DNA of 64,000 nucleotides from Muraenolepis orangiensis (GCA_027704905.1 CM050999.1:1530094-1594093); one strand, 5' to 3'. Counted from the stretch's first letter, positions 30,510 to 48,799 are shown. Translations and numbers: made by a program. The notes: generated by a model not told the origin, from the sequence alone.

Positions 30510-33452
30510 AGCCCAGCGGCATAGTAAAAAATACGAAACCAATTGTTCAAATTGTTCTAAAAGCACCAAAATTGGCACACATGTAGATTAATACATTCTG
30601 AACAATTTTGGATATGGAGGCATTCAAGATTCTCCCCGTAGCACATTTGGCGGCCATTTTTTGAAAATGGCCGCTATTTACCATTAGCGTCATTGAATAT
30701 GTACCATAATTTGTCTTTTTGTGGATGCTAGAGGTGATAAGTGTGCTAGAGGTGATAAGTAGTGTACAATTACACATACTTGTGTGCTTACCAAATAAAA
30801 TGGCTACCATTTTACAAGAAAAATGAATTTTACTTTGCAGCGGCAGCGGTGGTGGCAGTGACGGCGGCTGCAGTAATAGTATAGTGTTGATAGTCATGGT
30901 ACTTGTAGTAGTAGCTTGTGGTAACATGGTGGTGTTTTGTGTCTTTGCAGGTGAGGCTTTGATAACCATTCAACTGGTGGTGGATTACAGCAGCAGCAGC
31001 AGCACCACCTGACATCAGAGACGCGTTGTTCCAGACTGCAGCCATGGCAAAGAAGTTCCAACTGGTCGATACTTTTGAGCAACGTACTCCCACAACACCT
31101 CCTGAGACAAACTGGAAGCTGTGTCTTGTATGTCAAGAGGAGACAACAGAGTCACTTGTGTGCCCAGTACTGTCTAAACGCCGAGACCCTGGGAGTGGAT
31201 ACACGACAATGGCTGCAAACTTGGTCAAGTTTGATGAACTAGGAAAACTGCCAAGAACTGTTCAGTTACAGAGACTAGATGAAGGACAAGGTGTTGAGGC
31301 GACAATGGTTGCCCACCAGGCCAAGTGGCATAAAACATGTATGCTCCAATACAATAACACAATGCTACGAAGAGCAGAGAAGAGACTCATCGCAAGCAGC
31401 TCAGCATTTGGTAGTACTGACAATGTCCCAGGCAAGCGCGCCAGAACACACTCTTCAGAAGCCACTACCAGCGGCACCTCCTGCTTTTTCTGTGGAAAGT
31501 CTGGCACAGAGACCCTACATGAAGTAGCAACCTTCCAGGTGGACACACGCGTACGGAAGTGTGCAGCGCAAGTTGGGGACAATGAACTCATGGCCAGGCT
31601 CAGCATGGGTGATATGGTGGCTCTGGAGGCCAAGTACCATTCCAAGTGTTTGTTGGCTCTTTACTATCGTGCAAAGACCACTGTAGAAGCCGAGCAGAAA
31701 ACTGACCATGAAGGTGTGATGTCAAGAATCGTACTGGCTGAACTGGTCCTGTATATCGAGGAAACCCACCTAGAAGAGGGCACCGCCCCAGTCTTCAGAC
31801 TCGCAGATCTTGCAAAGCTATACACGACAAGAATGGAACAGCTCGGGGTTGCTTTGTGCAAGAAAGTTAATAGCACAAGGCTGAAAGAGCGCCTGTTAGC
31901 CCAGTTACCAGGCCTGAGATCCCAGAGCAAAGGCCGAGATGTTCTACTAGCGTTTGATGAAGACATTGGTGAAGCGCTAGGCAAAGCCTGCGAGCAAGAC
32001 TGTGACACTGAGGCAGTTCACCTTGCGCGTGCTGCACAGATAGTTCGGCGATATATGTTTGAAGACACTGACCGATTCCGTGGATCATTCCCGGGCGGTT
32101 GTCAGGAGGACTCTGTGCCAAACGTACTAGTTGCAATGGTAAATATGGTGCTGGATGGCCCCAGCATCAAGAACCAAAGCCATTCCTCTTCGAGACAAGC
32201 AGCTCTTTCCATTGCGCAGCTTCTCAAGTTCAACAGTGTCAAGCAAAGTCGGAAGCAGGGAGCAACCAAGACACAGGAGCCTCCAGCTGTCAGACACAGT
32301 ACGTCTCAAGAAACTCCTCTTCCAACCTATGTTGGGCTGATGCTGCATGCTGAAACACGCAAGAGAGGACTTGTGGACAAGCTCTTCTCTCTGGGCCTAA
32401 GCATCTCATATGACAGAGTCCTGCGTCTTTCTGCCCAGATGGGAAACAGCGTGTGTCAGCTGTACCGCATAGAGCAAGTGGTCTGCCCGCCTACCCTGCG
32501 TAGCAATGTGTTCACAACTGCGGCTGTGGACAACATTGACCACAACCCAAGTGCCACCACAGCCAAGAATTCATTCCATGGAACAGGAATCTCGCTTTTG
32601 CAACACCCAACGTGTGCAGATGAGGGAGTGGATCGTAGCATTGCTCTCACTGGGCGTGATACTGGATCAAAGACGGTTGAGCCTCTACCAGAATATTACA
32701 CGGATGTACGTCCTGTTGCTTCCTCTGTCAAAGGGCAAACGATCCCAGCTACTTCTGTGACCTCTCTTAGACGCCACAACTTTGAGCAGCACATAGAAGA
32801 TGAGTATATGTGGCTGGAGAACACGAGAAGTGTTCTCAAAGATGATGTTGAGGCCTGTGAAAACACATCATGGGCTGCATACCATGCAAGGCACCAAGAT
32901 CCAAAGCAACCAGTCATCACACCAACGTCCCTGCTTCCCTTGTTCCAGGAGAGTGCTCACACTGTGGCAATGATCAGACACTCTATTGATGTAGTCAGGA
33001 ATGCAGTTCAACATCTCAACCCAGGCCAAACTCCAGTTCTGACTTGCGACCAGCCACTATTCACTCTAGCAAAACAGATCCAGTGGAAGTGGCCAGACAC
33101 ATATGGAGAAGACCAACTGGTGGTGATGTTCGGGGGGTTGCATATTGAGATGACGGCACTGAAGACCATCAGATCATCTAAATATATGTTAAACACTTAT
33201 TGATGTTAATTCTGATGTAAAAAAAAGGAATTTTGGCCCATCTAGCACCATACTAACGACACATAATGAAGTCTATGTAATGACGCTAATGGTAAATGGC
33301 GGCCATTTTGAACAATGGCCGCCATATCTTCCACAGGGCTAATCTTGAATGCCTCCATATCCAAAAATGTTTAGAATATATTAATCTACATGTGTGCCAA
33401 TTTTGGTGCTTTTAGAACAATTTGAACAATTGGTCTGCTATGCCGCAGGACT
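30510..33452 (+). mobile_element. DNA transposon with long inverted repeats, superfamily not identified
   Basis: Terminal inverted repeats of more than 90 bp with only a few mismatches lie at 30539-30630 and 33342-33433 (core: ttctaaaagcaccaaaattgg, in part). Similarity extends outward to a gcggcatag motif at 30516 and 33445, so the true ends are near 30510 and 33452. Inner arms include complementary stretches around tggcggccatttt. The target duplication is unclear. One long ORF (31026-33203) lies between. The element is absent from units 2 and 3. Confidence 0.75.
31026..33203 (+). CDS. Transposon ORF with zinc-ribbon-like pairs and acidic motifs, C-terminally truncated
   Basis: 725 codons; the ATG at 31044 (gccATGg) is the better start than 31026, giving 719 codons. 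The N-terminus has two C2HC-like clusters: CLVC with KWHKTC, and CFFCGKSG with KYHSKC. The C-terminal half has three acidic blocks that could be a DDE/D triad: VDNIDHNPSATTAKNSFHGT, TCDQPLFTLAKQIQW and FGGLHIEM. From memory, related proteins in fish and marine invertebrates continue well past the GGLHxEM block; here the protein stops 15 residues later. So it is probably an internally deleted copy. Single long exon, possibly with a noncoding 5' exon (tttgcag at 30950). Confidence 0.65.
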   Translation: MFQTAAMAKKFQLVDTFEQRTPTTPPETNWKLCLVCQEETTESLVCPVLSKRRDPGSGYTTMAANLVKFDELGKLPRTVQLQRLDEGQGVEATMVAHQAKWHKTCMLQYNNTMLRRAEKRLIASSSAFGSTDNVPGKRARTHSSEATTSGTSCFFCGKSGTETLHEVATFQVDTRVRKCAAQVGDNELMARLSMGDMVALEAKYHSKCLLALYYRAKTTVEAEQKTDHEGVMSRIVLAELVLYIEETHLEEGTAPVFRLADLAKLYTTRMEQLGVALCKKVNSTRLKERLLAQLPGLRSQSKGRDVLLAFDEDIGEALGKACEQDCDTEAVHLARAAQIVRRYMFEDTDRFRGSFPGGCQEDSVPNVLVAMVNMVLDGPSIKNQSHSSSRQAALSIAQLLKFNSVKQSRKQGATKTQEPPAVRHSTSQETPLPTYVGLMLHAETRKRGLVDKLFSLGLSISYDRVLRLSAQMGNSVCQLYRIEQVVCPPTLRSNVFTTAAVDNIDHNPSATTAKNSFHGTGISLLQHPTCADEGVDRSIALTGRDTGSKTVEPLPEYYTDVRPVASSVKGQTIPATSVTSLRRHNFEQHIEDEYMWLENTRSVLKDDVEACENTSWAAYHARHQDPKQPVITPTSLLPLFQESAHTVAMIRHSIDVVRNAVQHLNPGQTPVLTCDQPLFTLAKQIQWKWPDTYGEDQLVVMFGGLHIEMTALKTIRSSKYMLNTY

Positions 33453-33475
33453 ATATATACATATATACACCCACG

Positions 33476-33612
33476 TTTGCCATAGATGGCGGGCTGGATG
33501 TCAGAAGGGGGCGGGATGTCTCGGAGTGTGGGCGGGGCTATTGGGATATCCCCGCCCATCCCCAGCCCCCGGGGAGGGGCCACAGGAGCCCGGGTCCAGT
33601 GGGGGTTCTGCA
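33476..33612 (-). pseudogene. ppp1r13l: ppp1r13l proline-rich exon fragment, unit 1
   Basis: Matches the 3' half of the exon at 46076-46336 (PPRGLGMGGDIPIAPP type), then diverges at 33613 into the minisatellite of about 60 bp. The acceptor and the first half of the exon are lost, so it is a fragment. Confidence 0.7.
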
Positions 33613-33629
33613 GACCCCAAAGATCTTTA

Positions 33630-34235
33630 TGTTATATAGTCTGTTGTTGGGCTCAACCAATAGGCAAAGAGCTCTCATTGGCTCTATGCTAGATGGTTTA
33701 TAGTTGGTCCCAGAAGACCAAAGTCACGTCAGTGCACCTGTTCCCTATTCCCAATCAGGCTCCCTATTATTTAGACTCCGCTCCCCTGTCACTCGTTGCC
33801 AGAACTTTCCCTTTGTTCAACCCGAGACTCTCTGGCAATACTCCTCCGTGTTCCCCAGTGAAGACCCTGTCTTGATCTCCTGTGGATTCCTGGTATTTCC
33901 TCGTTGGACGATTTTTCTCGTTTATTCCTTTGTTGGATTTTTCTACTTTGATTTATTTTTACCGCTGGATGTTTTTGTGTTCGTATTTTGGACTTCAGCC
34001 TTCTCCCCGCAGCACATTATACAACACCCCCTGTTTGGATTTCAATGTTACACTCACGTAAGTCGCTTTACACATTGTATTATTTACTTCAATAATTTAC
34101 GCACACATAGTTGATTGTTCACACCTCATATCAGTTTATTCCTTGGAGCTTTATCTGAATAAAGACGCCTACGGGTTCTAAACTCCTTTTTGCCTCTGAC
34201 TCTTTCTGCACTACCCCCCGGGGTTCAGAAAACAA
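33630..34235 (+). repeat. LTR-like segment, unit 1
   Basis: A segment of about 530 bp starting near tcccagaagacc (33707) and ending near cggggttcagaaaac. It is AT/CT-rich with an AATAAA (34160) and repeated at 47520-48045 and 60123-60650. It looks like a solo LTR fixed before the duplication, but clear TG/CA ends and a target duplication are not seen. The preceding 33630-33705 is the minisatellite of about 60 bp. Confidence 0.5.
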
Positions 34236-34382
34236 CAATCCGTGTGTGGCTTAACATTCACAGCTTAAACATAACTTGGTGAGATCCCATTCTTTGTATA
34301 ATTGAAGAGTGTGTTACGACTAACTCAAGCCGTCGCAACCATAAACCGACCACAAACAGTAAAGATAGAAGTTCATCAGGTT

Positions 34383-34388
34383 TTTATT
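34383..34388 (-). promoter_or_regulatory. Poly(A) signal of the unit 1 CD22-like gene
   Basis: AATAAA on the minus strand about 1 kb after the stop codon, conserved at 48194-48199 and 60803-60808. Confidence 0.55.
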
Positions 34389-34984
34389 GACAGAAATCAA
34401 AAGATTACAACCCATATCTAAATGGGGCATGCAGGTCAGGTCGTGAGATGTAAGGGTGACATGTACACATGGAGCAATAAGGTTTGTGTGTAAAGCAGAA
34501 CAACAGAAACCAACATGAGGATCCACTGTATCAACCTCAGTGCCCAAGACGGCACGTCAGTACAATGAAGATCAAGGAACACTTCTGGAGATTTAGCAGA
34601 AAGCCAGAGGGGAACCGCTGTAGACAGACTATTGGAAGGCATCCCTGGACAGCAGCAGAGAAAGATAGGATGAGGGGAAGCCACAAGCCTTTAAAGGCCT
34701 CATATTACATCATATTATATATTTTAGTATACCACCAGGTGTAAGTGTGACCCCCACCATTAGAAAATGGTTTCAGCTTCATTCAGGGACCCCTTCCATT
34801 CAGTTAGAATTTGCGGACAGAGGCCAGGTGTGTAGCATCAGCAGGTGTAACCCTATCAGCCAATCAGAGGTTATGCATGCAATAGCACGTGTTTAACATA
34901 AAGAGAGAGTCGTCATCTAAAATACAAACCAATAAGTAGTGCCACTATATAATTATTCAAATACTTGCTGTACAGCAAAAGGAA

Positions 34985-35167
34985 TTTCTCTGCATTTAAC
35001 CCATCCTAGTATTAAGAGCAGCGGTCAGCTATTTATACAGCGCCCAGGGAGCAGTTAGGGTTAGGGTCTCAAGGACATCTCAACAGTTTTTTAGCTAGGA
35101 GAAGCCGCGGATCCAACCAGCAACATGTGAGGCAACTGTTCTACCTCCTGAGCTATACTGCCGCCTG
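34985..35167 (-). mobile_element. SINE in the CD22-like 3' UTR, unit 1
   Basis: Same family as 24292-24547, lacking the tail. The B-box area has lost about ten bases compared with the copies at 48800-48988 and 61400-61588. It lies within the likely 3' UTR and predates the duplication. Confidence 0.75.
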
Positions 35168-35384
35168 TTAACTGCCACTCACAACCACCTGCTCTTACAG
35201 GTGCAGTACGTTCAGACAACCAGCAGGTGGTGCCTTTAGGACCTGCCCTCACAGAAGCAGGGCCATCACAAGTAGAAGCCTATACGACATGCAGAAAAAC
35301 AATCGGACATTTTACACTAAATGAATGAGACACATTAAAGTACACCCACTTACAAAGCCAACCCACTATCTAAATCATGCTGAT

Positions 35385-42129
<6,745 letters not shown>

Positions 42130-42249
42130 GTAAGGAGGAAGCTGCTGTTATAGAAAGTGTCTGTGCTAACTGGTTAACCAAACGTACATGTTTACTTCCT
42201 GTTTTTGTGTGTTTAGTTTTAAACACATTTTTTCCACCTCCATTTGCTT

Positions 42250-42867
42250 TCAACGAAACGCCAAACTCTTCTTGTACTTTTCACAGTTGTAGTGATTTTG
42301 GTCTAGTTGCATATCAGTTGAAGTCCCTTCCAGCTCGTCCTGGTGTCCTCCTGTCTACTGGTAAAGGCCAGGCCTCCCCGGCTCCCCCTGGTGGAGGGAC
42401 ATGGTGTAGACGAGACAACCTCGACCTCTGATCCACCAGCCCATCAACACAGAGACTTGGGACAGACCTTTGGGAACAGCTGCAGGAACCGACAGACAAA
42501 ACATTCCTGCATGAATTTAAGGAGTTAGGCCCGGAAAGTTCTTCAGCACATTGTATCTCAGCTGCACGGTGCTCAAAAACAAACTAACCAACAACTAAAA
42601 GGGAGAAAATATTGCTCTCATAACCCGAAACCTGACCATATCATTATTTTATTCTATAACCCAAAGCCCACAATTTTCACCTCATATTTGTAGCAACTAC
42701 AATCTTGTTCAGCACCAATGTAGTCTCGCTTTGAATAGGACCGTATCTCCATTTATCCCTTCCACCATCCATAAGCATACACAGAAACACCCAAATATCA
42801 TCCAGAATAAAATAAAAAAATACAAATAATCCTAAAATCAAAGCAATAATAAAATCCCCTTGGTACC
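42250..42867. other. Junction region between units 1 and 2, no gene
   Basis: No recognised gene or repeat. It lies between the noncoding 5' exon of the unit 1 receptor and the SH3 exon of ppp1r13l. It may contain the receptor promoter; I see no clear TATA box. Confidence 0.4.
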
Positions 42868-43171
42868 CCAAAGTAGTTGTTCGGCACGAAGCCCTCGCGG
42901 CTGCAGAGCGAGGCCCACCACCAGTCTACACCGTCGGGCCTCTGCAGGATGGTCACCATGTCCCCCTCCCGGAAGCTCAGCTCGTCGGCCGCCTGCGCCG
43001 GGTAGCTCCACAGGGCGTAGATCACCCCGCTGTTATCGGCACCCATTGCCTCCTCCACACCTGGGGAGTGGGATCAGGGGAGGGCTAATGCGTCTTCTGC
43101 TACAGGGTTCAGGGTGAAGGCTCGTGTGCTCTGGATGATGATTTGCATTGTTATTTTTAGGGGCAAGCATT

Positions 43172-43175
<4 letters not shown>

Positions 43176-43217
<42 letters not shown>
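43176..43217. repeat. TG microsatellite in a ppp1r13l intron
   Basis: (TG)n of about 20 units followed by a TCC-rich stretch, between the SH3 and last ankyrin exons. Confidence 0.95.
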
Positions 43218-43218
<1 letters not shown>

Positions 43219-43854
43219 AAGTATGTGTCCTCCTTCTCCTTCTCCTCCTACTCCTGCTCTTTCTCCTCCTCACCTCTCAGGAAGTTCTCACACTCCTCGT
43301 AACCCGGGGCGTAGGGGTCACACTTCTGACCAGGAACTCACACAGGGGCCGGTCGCTACAGGAGGCCAAGCAGTGCAGTGGGGGGACAGGGGGGGGGACG
43401 GAGACCCGGGGTTTCAGCCTGACCGGGAGGGGTGGAACTGTTGCTATAGTGACAGTATTGGTGCTGTAGGCATGCGGTTGCTAGTGTGGTGACAGTGTTG
43501 TTGCTAGTGTGGTGAGATGTTGTTAGTGTGGTGACAGTGTTGTCGCTATAGCGACAGCATTGCCAGGATGCAGGACAGGTTATTTACCAGCCATGGCTGT
43601 CCGGGGCGCTGACGTTGGCTTCGATGCGGACCAGGAAGTCCACAACATTGTAGTGACCTCCACAGATGGCGTTGTGGAGCACCGTGATGCCCTTGTTGTT
43701 GGTTGCTGGTTTGGATCAGTCATCTAGAGAGGAGAAGGTCTTTGATGTCTCTTCATAAACACTGATAGTGATATTATGTTCATTGGTCTTATGGTCATCT
43801 ATTCTGTTCTATTCATCTAGTCATTTAGCAGGGGCTTTTATTCAGAGTGACTTA

Positions 43855-44654
43855 GGGCGTCTTCTCATTAGGAACGGGTGCTCCGCTCCGTCCTCGCTCC
43901 GTCCTCGGGAGCGAACCCCCCCCTCCCTCTCCCCCCTCTGGTCTGTGTACACACTACAGTCTTGGTTCGCTCCCAGGCACAATTGAGGAGAGCAACACTC
44001 CGATACAGCAGGTGGCGTATGCACCTAGTTGGTTTTTGTGATCGCCAATGAGCCAATGAACACAAGGGTATACTTGCGTCATCTAGTACGCGCCAAGTCG
44101 TACAATTCAGGATTTCATGTCCACTGCTTCGAACCATGGACATTTTTCCTTTTCATCGGATGAGCTCCCTGATTTGCGCACTGCATCTCGTACTTTTAAA
44201 TACTGCAGCCTCAACTTCTTCACTTCTGACGAACCCACGCACACTCAAATGATCGGCAAATTGCCCATAAATATCTGCGTTTTTATGCGTATTGTCCAGT
44301 TGTTGCTGAATGTTCTTATCTGCCCAAAATTCAAGCAAACATGAGATTTCGGTAGACGACCACAGTGATCCATTGCTAGCCATTATTATGTTGTTCTTCT
44401 CGGACGAATAGTTATGACGTTGTGTGTGTCAGCAAGTTGATACAGCAAGCCTCTTCCGTGTTTTGGTACAGTAAGCTTGCACACCACGCCCCGCTCCGTC
44501 GTCAGGGACGGCGCGCACCCGAAACCACCTTTTCAAGCGGTCCCGGCTTGGAGCGAATCAGCGTCCCCGGTGACGGGGGGGAGCGTTCTCATCACACTTA
44601 TTTTGGTGCGATCGTGCTCGGACTCGACCCCGAATGGCTAGTGAGAAAGCCCCC
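43855..44654 (-). mobile_element. Harbinger-like DNA transposon (non-autonomous), TSD TTA
   Basis: An 800-bp insertion between TTA (43852-43854) and TTA (44655-44657). Ends GGGCGTCTTCTCATTAGG and, reversed, GGGGGCTTTCTCACTAGC form imperfect inverted repeats. Unit 1 at about 25407-25412 has the empty site with one TTA. It carries a MADF/Myb-like ORF but no DDE nuclease. The TWA target and the Myb-like protein are hallmarks of PIF/Harbinger. Confidence 0.75.
44153..44383 (-). CDS. MADF/Myb-like (trihelix) protein fragment of the Harbinger element
   Basis: 76 codons beginning MASNGSLWSSTEISCLLEFW and continuing with IYGQFADHLSVRGFVRS. In PIF/Harbinger elements a two-gene arrangement is usual: a nuclease and a Myb-like DNA-binding partner that brings it to the ends. 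Only the N-terminal half of the Myb-like domain is open; after FVRS the frame diverges from the expected end and stops. Confidence 0.6.
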   Translation of the reverse strand: MASNGSLWSSTEISCLLEFWADKNIQQQLDNTHKNADIYGQFADHLSVRGFVRSEEVEAAVFKSTRCSAQIRELIR

Positions 44655-44900
44655 TTAGTGAGTTCAGATCCATAACGTTAAGGAGCTGGTAGGGGTTAGG
44701 GGTCATTAAGGAGCAGGTATGGGTTAGGGGTAATAAAGGAGCAGGTAGGGGTTGGAGGTCATTAAGGAGCAGGTATGGGTTAGGGGTCATTAAGGAGCAG
44801 GTAGGGTTTGGCATCTTAGCTCAGGCTGTGAACATGGGGATCACACACACACATACACACATAAACACACACACGCACACACACACACACACACCCCTAC
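44655..44900. repeat. Minisatellite of about 29 bp and CA tract, unit 2
   Basis: Four to five units of the gtcattaaggagcaggta repeat at 44675-44815, then (CA)n at 44843-44893, as in unit 1. Confidence 0.85.
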
Positions 44901-45049
44901 CTCCTGCACAGCCTTCCGGATGGTCTCCAGTTCCCCGACCAGCACACCGTCCAGCAGCAGGACCAGGGGGTTGAGGCGAGCATGCCACCCCACAGACTTC
45001 TGCTGCTTCTTAGTGCGTTGCAGGATGGAATGGTAGCTCTGCAGGGACA

Positions 45050-45415
45050 AAATACCTCACGTCTTCACTCAAACATACCTGATAACCAGGGGTCAGAGGA
45101 GGAGGAACACACGGTTTGCACACAAATACTAAGAGTGTTTGGTAGATTTGGCAAATTTTGAACTAGCCTTCTTTTGATGGCTGAAATGTTGTCATTTTTT
45201 GAAGTCCTTTAGTTTAACAGTATGCTCTTCTTCAGTATTGTACATGAATACATGTGCCTGCCTCTCTGCATTAAACATGCATGCCGGCACGGCAATGACA
45301 CATTTACAAATGTATAAATAATATTGCCGGCACTAGAAGGTTATGTATATACATGCATATGTGGTCACAAAGAGAGACGTATGATACACACTCCTAGGTC
45401 AACACACAGAGTTTC
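45050..45415. other. ppp1r13l intron, unit 2
   Basis: No gene. Contains a small inverted motif (tgccggcacggca / attgccggcac) at 45282-45335 shared by all three units. A stretch of about 135 bp (45119-45255) is present in units 2 and 3 but missing in unit 1. Confidence 0.5.
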
Positions 45416-46689
45416 TTACAGGGTAAGGGTCTTGGGGCGTGGGGGAGGCTGTAACCACGGGGGAGGGGGGGGCAGAGGAGGCTGACTCCTCCCTGTCCGA
45501 GCAGTCGCTGCCCCTTCCCCCGCCCCTCTGCTGCAGACCCTTGCAACGGAACAGCTTCTTGAGGGCCCGCGGGATCTCTGAGTGGATGCGGAGCGTCTCC
45601 TCCCGGTCCGGGGCCTGCTGCACCTGGGGGGCCACCACGGGCTGCAGCCGCGTCGGGCTGAGGGGCCTGGGGGCCTTCGCCGGGGCGTTACCGTGCTGCC
45701 ACTGCGCACTGGTCCACCGGGAGACTCAGGGATGGAGGGTATGTAGTGGACTAGATCTAGCTTCTCTAGCTCTGCGTCCACGTCGCCAGAGTTCAGCACT
45801 GCAGGGGTCAGTATATAGATATACAATATAAGAATGATGTTTAACTATACTGCACGTCATAGATATACAATATAATAGAGAAACCAAATTGTGCTTATTT
45901 GAACCTATATACAAACTTAAACCTTTGGTTTTAATAGTATTATCGTTCTTAAATATTTAACACTAAGGTATACTGGAATATACGGGAAATTTAGGCGATA
46001 AAGGTTTTAAAGGAGTGGTACACTTCTTTCAATCCATATATATAAACATATACATATATACATATATACACACACCTTCGCCATAGATGGCGGGCTGGTA
46101 GTCAGAAGGGGGCGGGATGTCTGTGTGGGGCGGGGCTATTGGGATATCCCCGCCCATCCCCAGCCCCCGGGGAGGGGCCACAGGAGCCCCGGCCCAGTGG
46201 GGGTTCTGCAGGCGCATGATGACAGATGCTGGTGGGGGGGATGCAGATGCGTCCGATGATTGGCTGGGCGTTGAAGGGGGAGAGAGGCGGGGTCTCCCGG
46301 CGGGCGTGGCGATGCGCGTGTTGCGTTGAACTGAGTCTGCGCGTCAAACAGGAAGTGAAGGACATAAAGCATATGAAATACTATCATTCTTATTATTGAT
46401 AATCCACACTAATGCTTCTTAATGACCTGTCTCTCTTTACGGTGAATCTATGAAATAACTAATTAAACATAATAGTTAATAACCTTTTTGGGGGAGGGGG
46501 CCAGTGAAGGGCCGTCCAGGTTGGACTCCCTCCAGCTGCTGCTGGGCAGTGCCGGTCTCATCCACTCTGCTGTTCATGTGTTGTGTTTCATGTGCGTATC
46601 GGTGTGTTGTTTGTGTGTTGTGTATCGTGTGTGTATCTGTGTGTTGTTCATGTGTTGTGTGTTTGTATCTGTGTGCGGTCGTTAAGAGG

Positions 46690-46905
46690 AGGTGGTGGTG
46701 GTGATGGTGGTGGAGGTTCTGGAGGTGGTGTTGGAGGTGGAGGAGGAGGTGTTGGTGGTGGTGGAGTTTGTGGTGTTGGTGGTTATGGTGGTGGTGGTGG
46801 AGGTGGTGGAGGTTCTGATGGTGGTCGTTATGGTGGTGGTGGTGGTGGTGGTGGTGGTGGTGCTGATGGTGGAATTGGTGGTTGTGGTGATGGAGGGCAA
46901 TGACG
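46690..46905. repeat. (GGT)n-rich array, unit 2
   Basis: Interrupted GGT/GGA triplet array; a shorter version is at 59335-59450 in unit 3. The long open frames through it are triplet artefacts. Confidence 0.9.
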
Positions 46906-47025
46906 TCAGAGGCCTGTCATCTCCAAGGATGATTTATTAAAGAGAGAAGTGGCAAGGAGCGAGGCGGGCGAGCTCTGATTAACCATTGGAGAGAGAGAGG
47001 ACACAATCCACTCTATTATTCATCC

Positions 47026-47095
<70 letters not shown>

Positions 47096-47460
47096 TTTTA
47101 GGTTTTGTATTTGGTGTGTGTGAGTACACACACACACATTGGTGGCCCTCAGCTTGCCACAGGAGGAAGGTGACATCATCATCATCATCATGTCTCTAAG
47201 TTCCACCATTGTCACCGTCCGGCAGAAATGACATCACAGCCCTCACATCGTCTCCCCGGCGGTTCAACAACTCTTTGGTCCATGATCCCTGACCCCATTT
47301 TCATGTTTCATGTTATATTGTCTGTTGTTGGGCTCAACCAATAGGCTAAGAGCTCTCATTGGCTCTATGGTATATGGTCTATGGTTGGGCTTCACTAATA
47401 GGCTAAGAGCTCTTATTGGCTCTACAGTATATGGTCTATGGTTAGAGGACTCTCCTCTCC
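46905..47460. repeat. GA tract and 60-bp minisatellite block, unit 2
   Basis: Same block as 1995-2420 and 59470-60060: (GA)n at 47032-47092, a (TCA)n run near 47177, then two units of the minisatellite of about 60 bp at 47330-47445. Confidence 0.85.
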
Positions 47461-47514
47461 AGCCACGCTCCTCTGCCTCCCCCTCTCTGCCACCTGGGGT
47501 TACTACACCCAGAA

Positions 47515-48050
47515 CACTCCGTCCCAGAAGACCGTAGTCACGTCAGCGCACCTGTTCCCTATTCCCAATCAGGCTCCCTATTATTTAGACTCCGCTCCCC
47601 TGTCACTCGTTGCCAGAACTTTCCCGTTGTTCAACCCGAGACTCTCTGGCAATACTCCTCCGTGTTCCCCAGTGAAGACCCTGTCTTGATCTCCTGTGGA
47701 TTCCTGGTATTTCCTCGTTGGACGATTTTCTCGTTTTTCCTTTGTTGGATTTTTCTACTTGATTTTTTTTTTTACCGCTGGATGTTTTTGTGTTGTATTT
47801 TGGACTTCAGCCTTCTCCCCGCAGCACATTATACAACACCCCCTGTTTGGATTTCCATTTTGCACTCACGTAAGTCGCTTTACACATTGTATTATTTACT
47901 TCAATAATTGACACACACATAGTTGATTGTTCACACCTCATATCAGTTTATTCCTTGGAGCTTTATCTGAATAAAGACGCCTACGGGTTCTAAACTCCTT
48001 TTTGCCTCCGACTCTTTCTGCACTACCCCCGGGGTTCAGCAAACAACAAT
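47515..48050 (+). repeat. LTR-like segment, unit 2
   Basis: Counterpart of 33707-34235, with the same AATAAA context near 47970. Confidence 0.5.
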
Positions 48051-48193
48051 CCGTGTGTGGCTTAACATTCACAGCTTAAACATAACTTGGTGAGATCCCA
48101 TTCTTTGTATAATTTAAGAGTGTGTTACGACTACCTCAAGCCGTCGCAACCATAAACCGACCACAAAACAGTAAAGGTAGAGTTCATCAGGTT

Positions 48194-48199
48194 TTTATT
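48194..48199 (-). promoter_or_regulatory. Poly(A) signal of the unit 2 CD22-like gene
   Basis: AATAAA on the minus strand in the same position relative to the stop codon as in unit 1. Confidence 0.55.
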
Positions 48200-48799
48200 G
48201 ACAGAAATCAAAAGATTACAACCCATATCTAAATGGGGCATGCAGGTCAGGTCGTGAGATGTAAGGGTGACATGTACACATGGAGCAATAAGGTTTGTGT
48301 GTAAAGCAGAACAACAGAAACCAATATGAGGATCCACTGATGTATCAACCTCAGTGCCCAAGACGGCACGTCAGTACAATGAAGATCAAGGAACACTTCT
48401 GGAGATTTAGCAGAAAGCCAGAGGGGAACCGCTGTAGACAGACTATTGGAAGGCATCCCTGGACAGCAGCAGAGAAAGATAGGATGAGGGGAAGCCACAA
48501 GCCTTTAAAGGCCTCATATTACATCATATTATATATTTTAGTATACCACCAGGTGTAAGTGTGACCCCCACCATTAGAAAATAGTTTCAGCTTCATTCAG
48601 GGACCCCTTCCATTCAGTTTGAATTTGCGGACAGAGGCCAGGTGTGTAGCATCAGCAGGTGTAACCCTATCAGCCAATCTGATATTATGCATGCAATAGC
48701 ACGTGTTTAACATAAAGAGGGAGTCGTCATCTAAAATACAAACCAATAAGTAGTGCCACTATATAATTATTCAAATACTTGCTGTACAGCAAAAGGAAT

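Larger units (their letters stand above)
42868..46560 (-). pseudogene. ppp1r13l: ppp1r13l (iASPP), most complete copy, unit 2
   Basis: Minus-strand exons: about 46560-46484 (SSSWRESNLDGPSL), 46336-46076 (proline-rich), 45798-45420 (linker), 45038-44901 (RLNPLVLLLDGVLVGELE, ankyrin start), 43723-43588 (GITVLHNAICGGHYNVVDFL, ankyrin), about 43382-43274 (PLHCLASC, KCDPYAPGYEECENFL) and 43060-42868 (SH3: YALWSYPAQAADELSFREGD, DWWWASL, GFVPNNYFG). Defects: the linker exon is 82 bp shorter than in unit 1 and shifted; the ankyrin exon lacks one base; the next ankyrin exon has no clear acceptor and lacks about 18 codons; the last residues after NYFG are replaced. It is recognisably iASPP by order and motifs but not translatable as assembled. 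The N-terminal exons are missing. Confidence 0.8.

Noticed and set aside
46583..46940. Glycine-rich and valine-rich ORFs
   Set aside because: They are translations of a GGT triplet array that varies in length between units and has no conserved frame.
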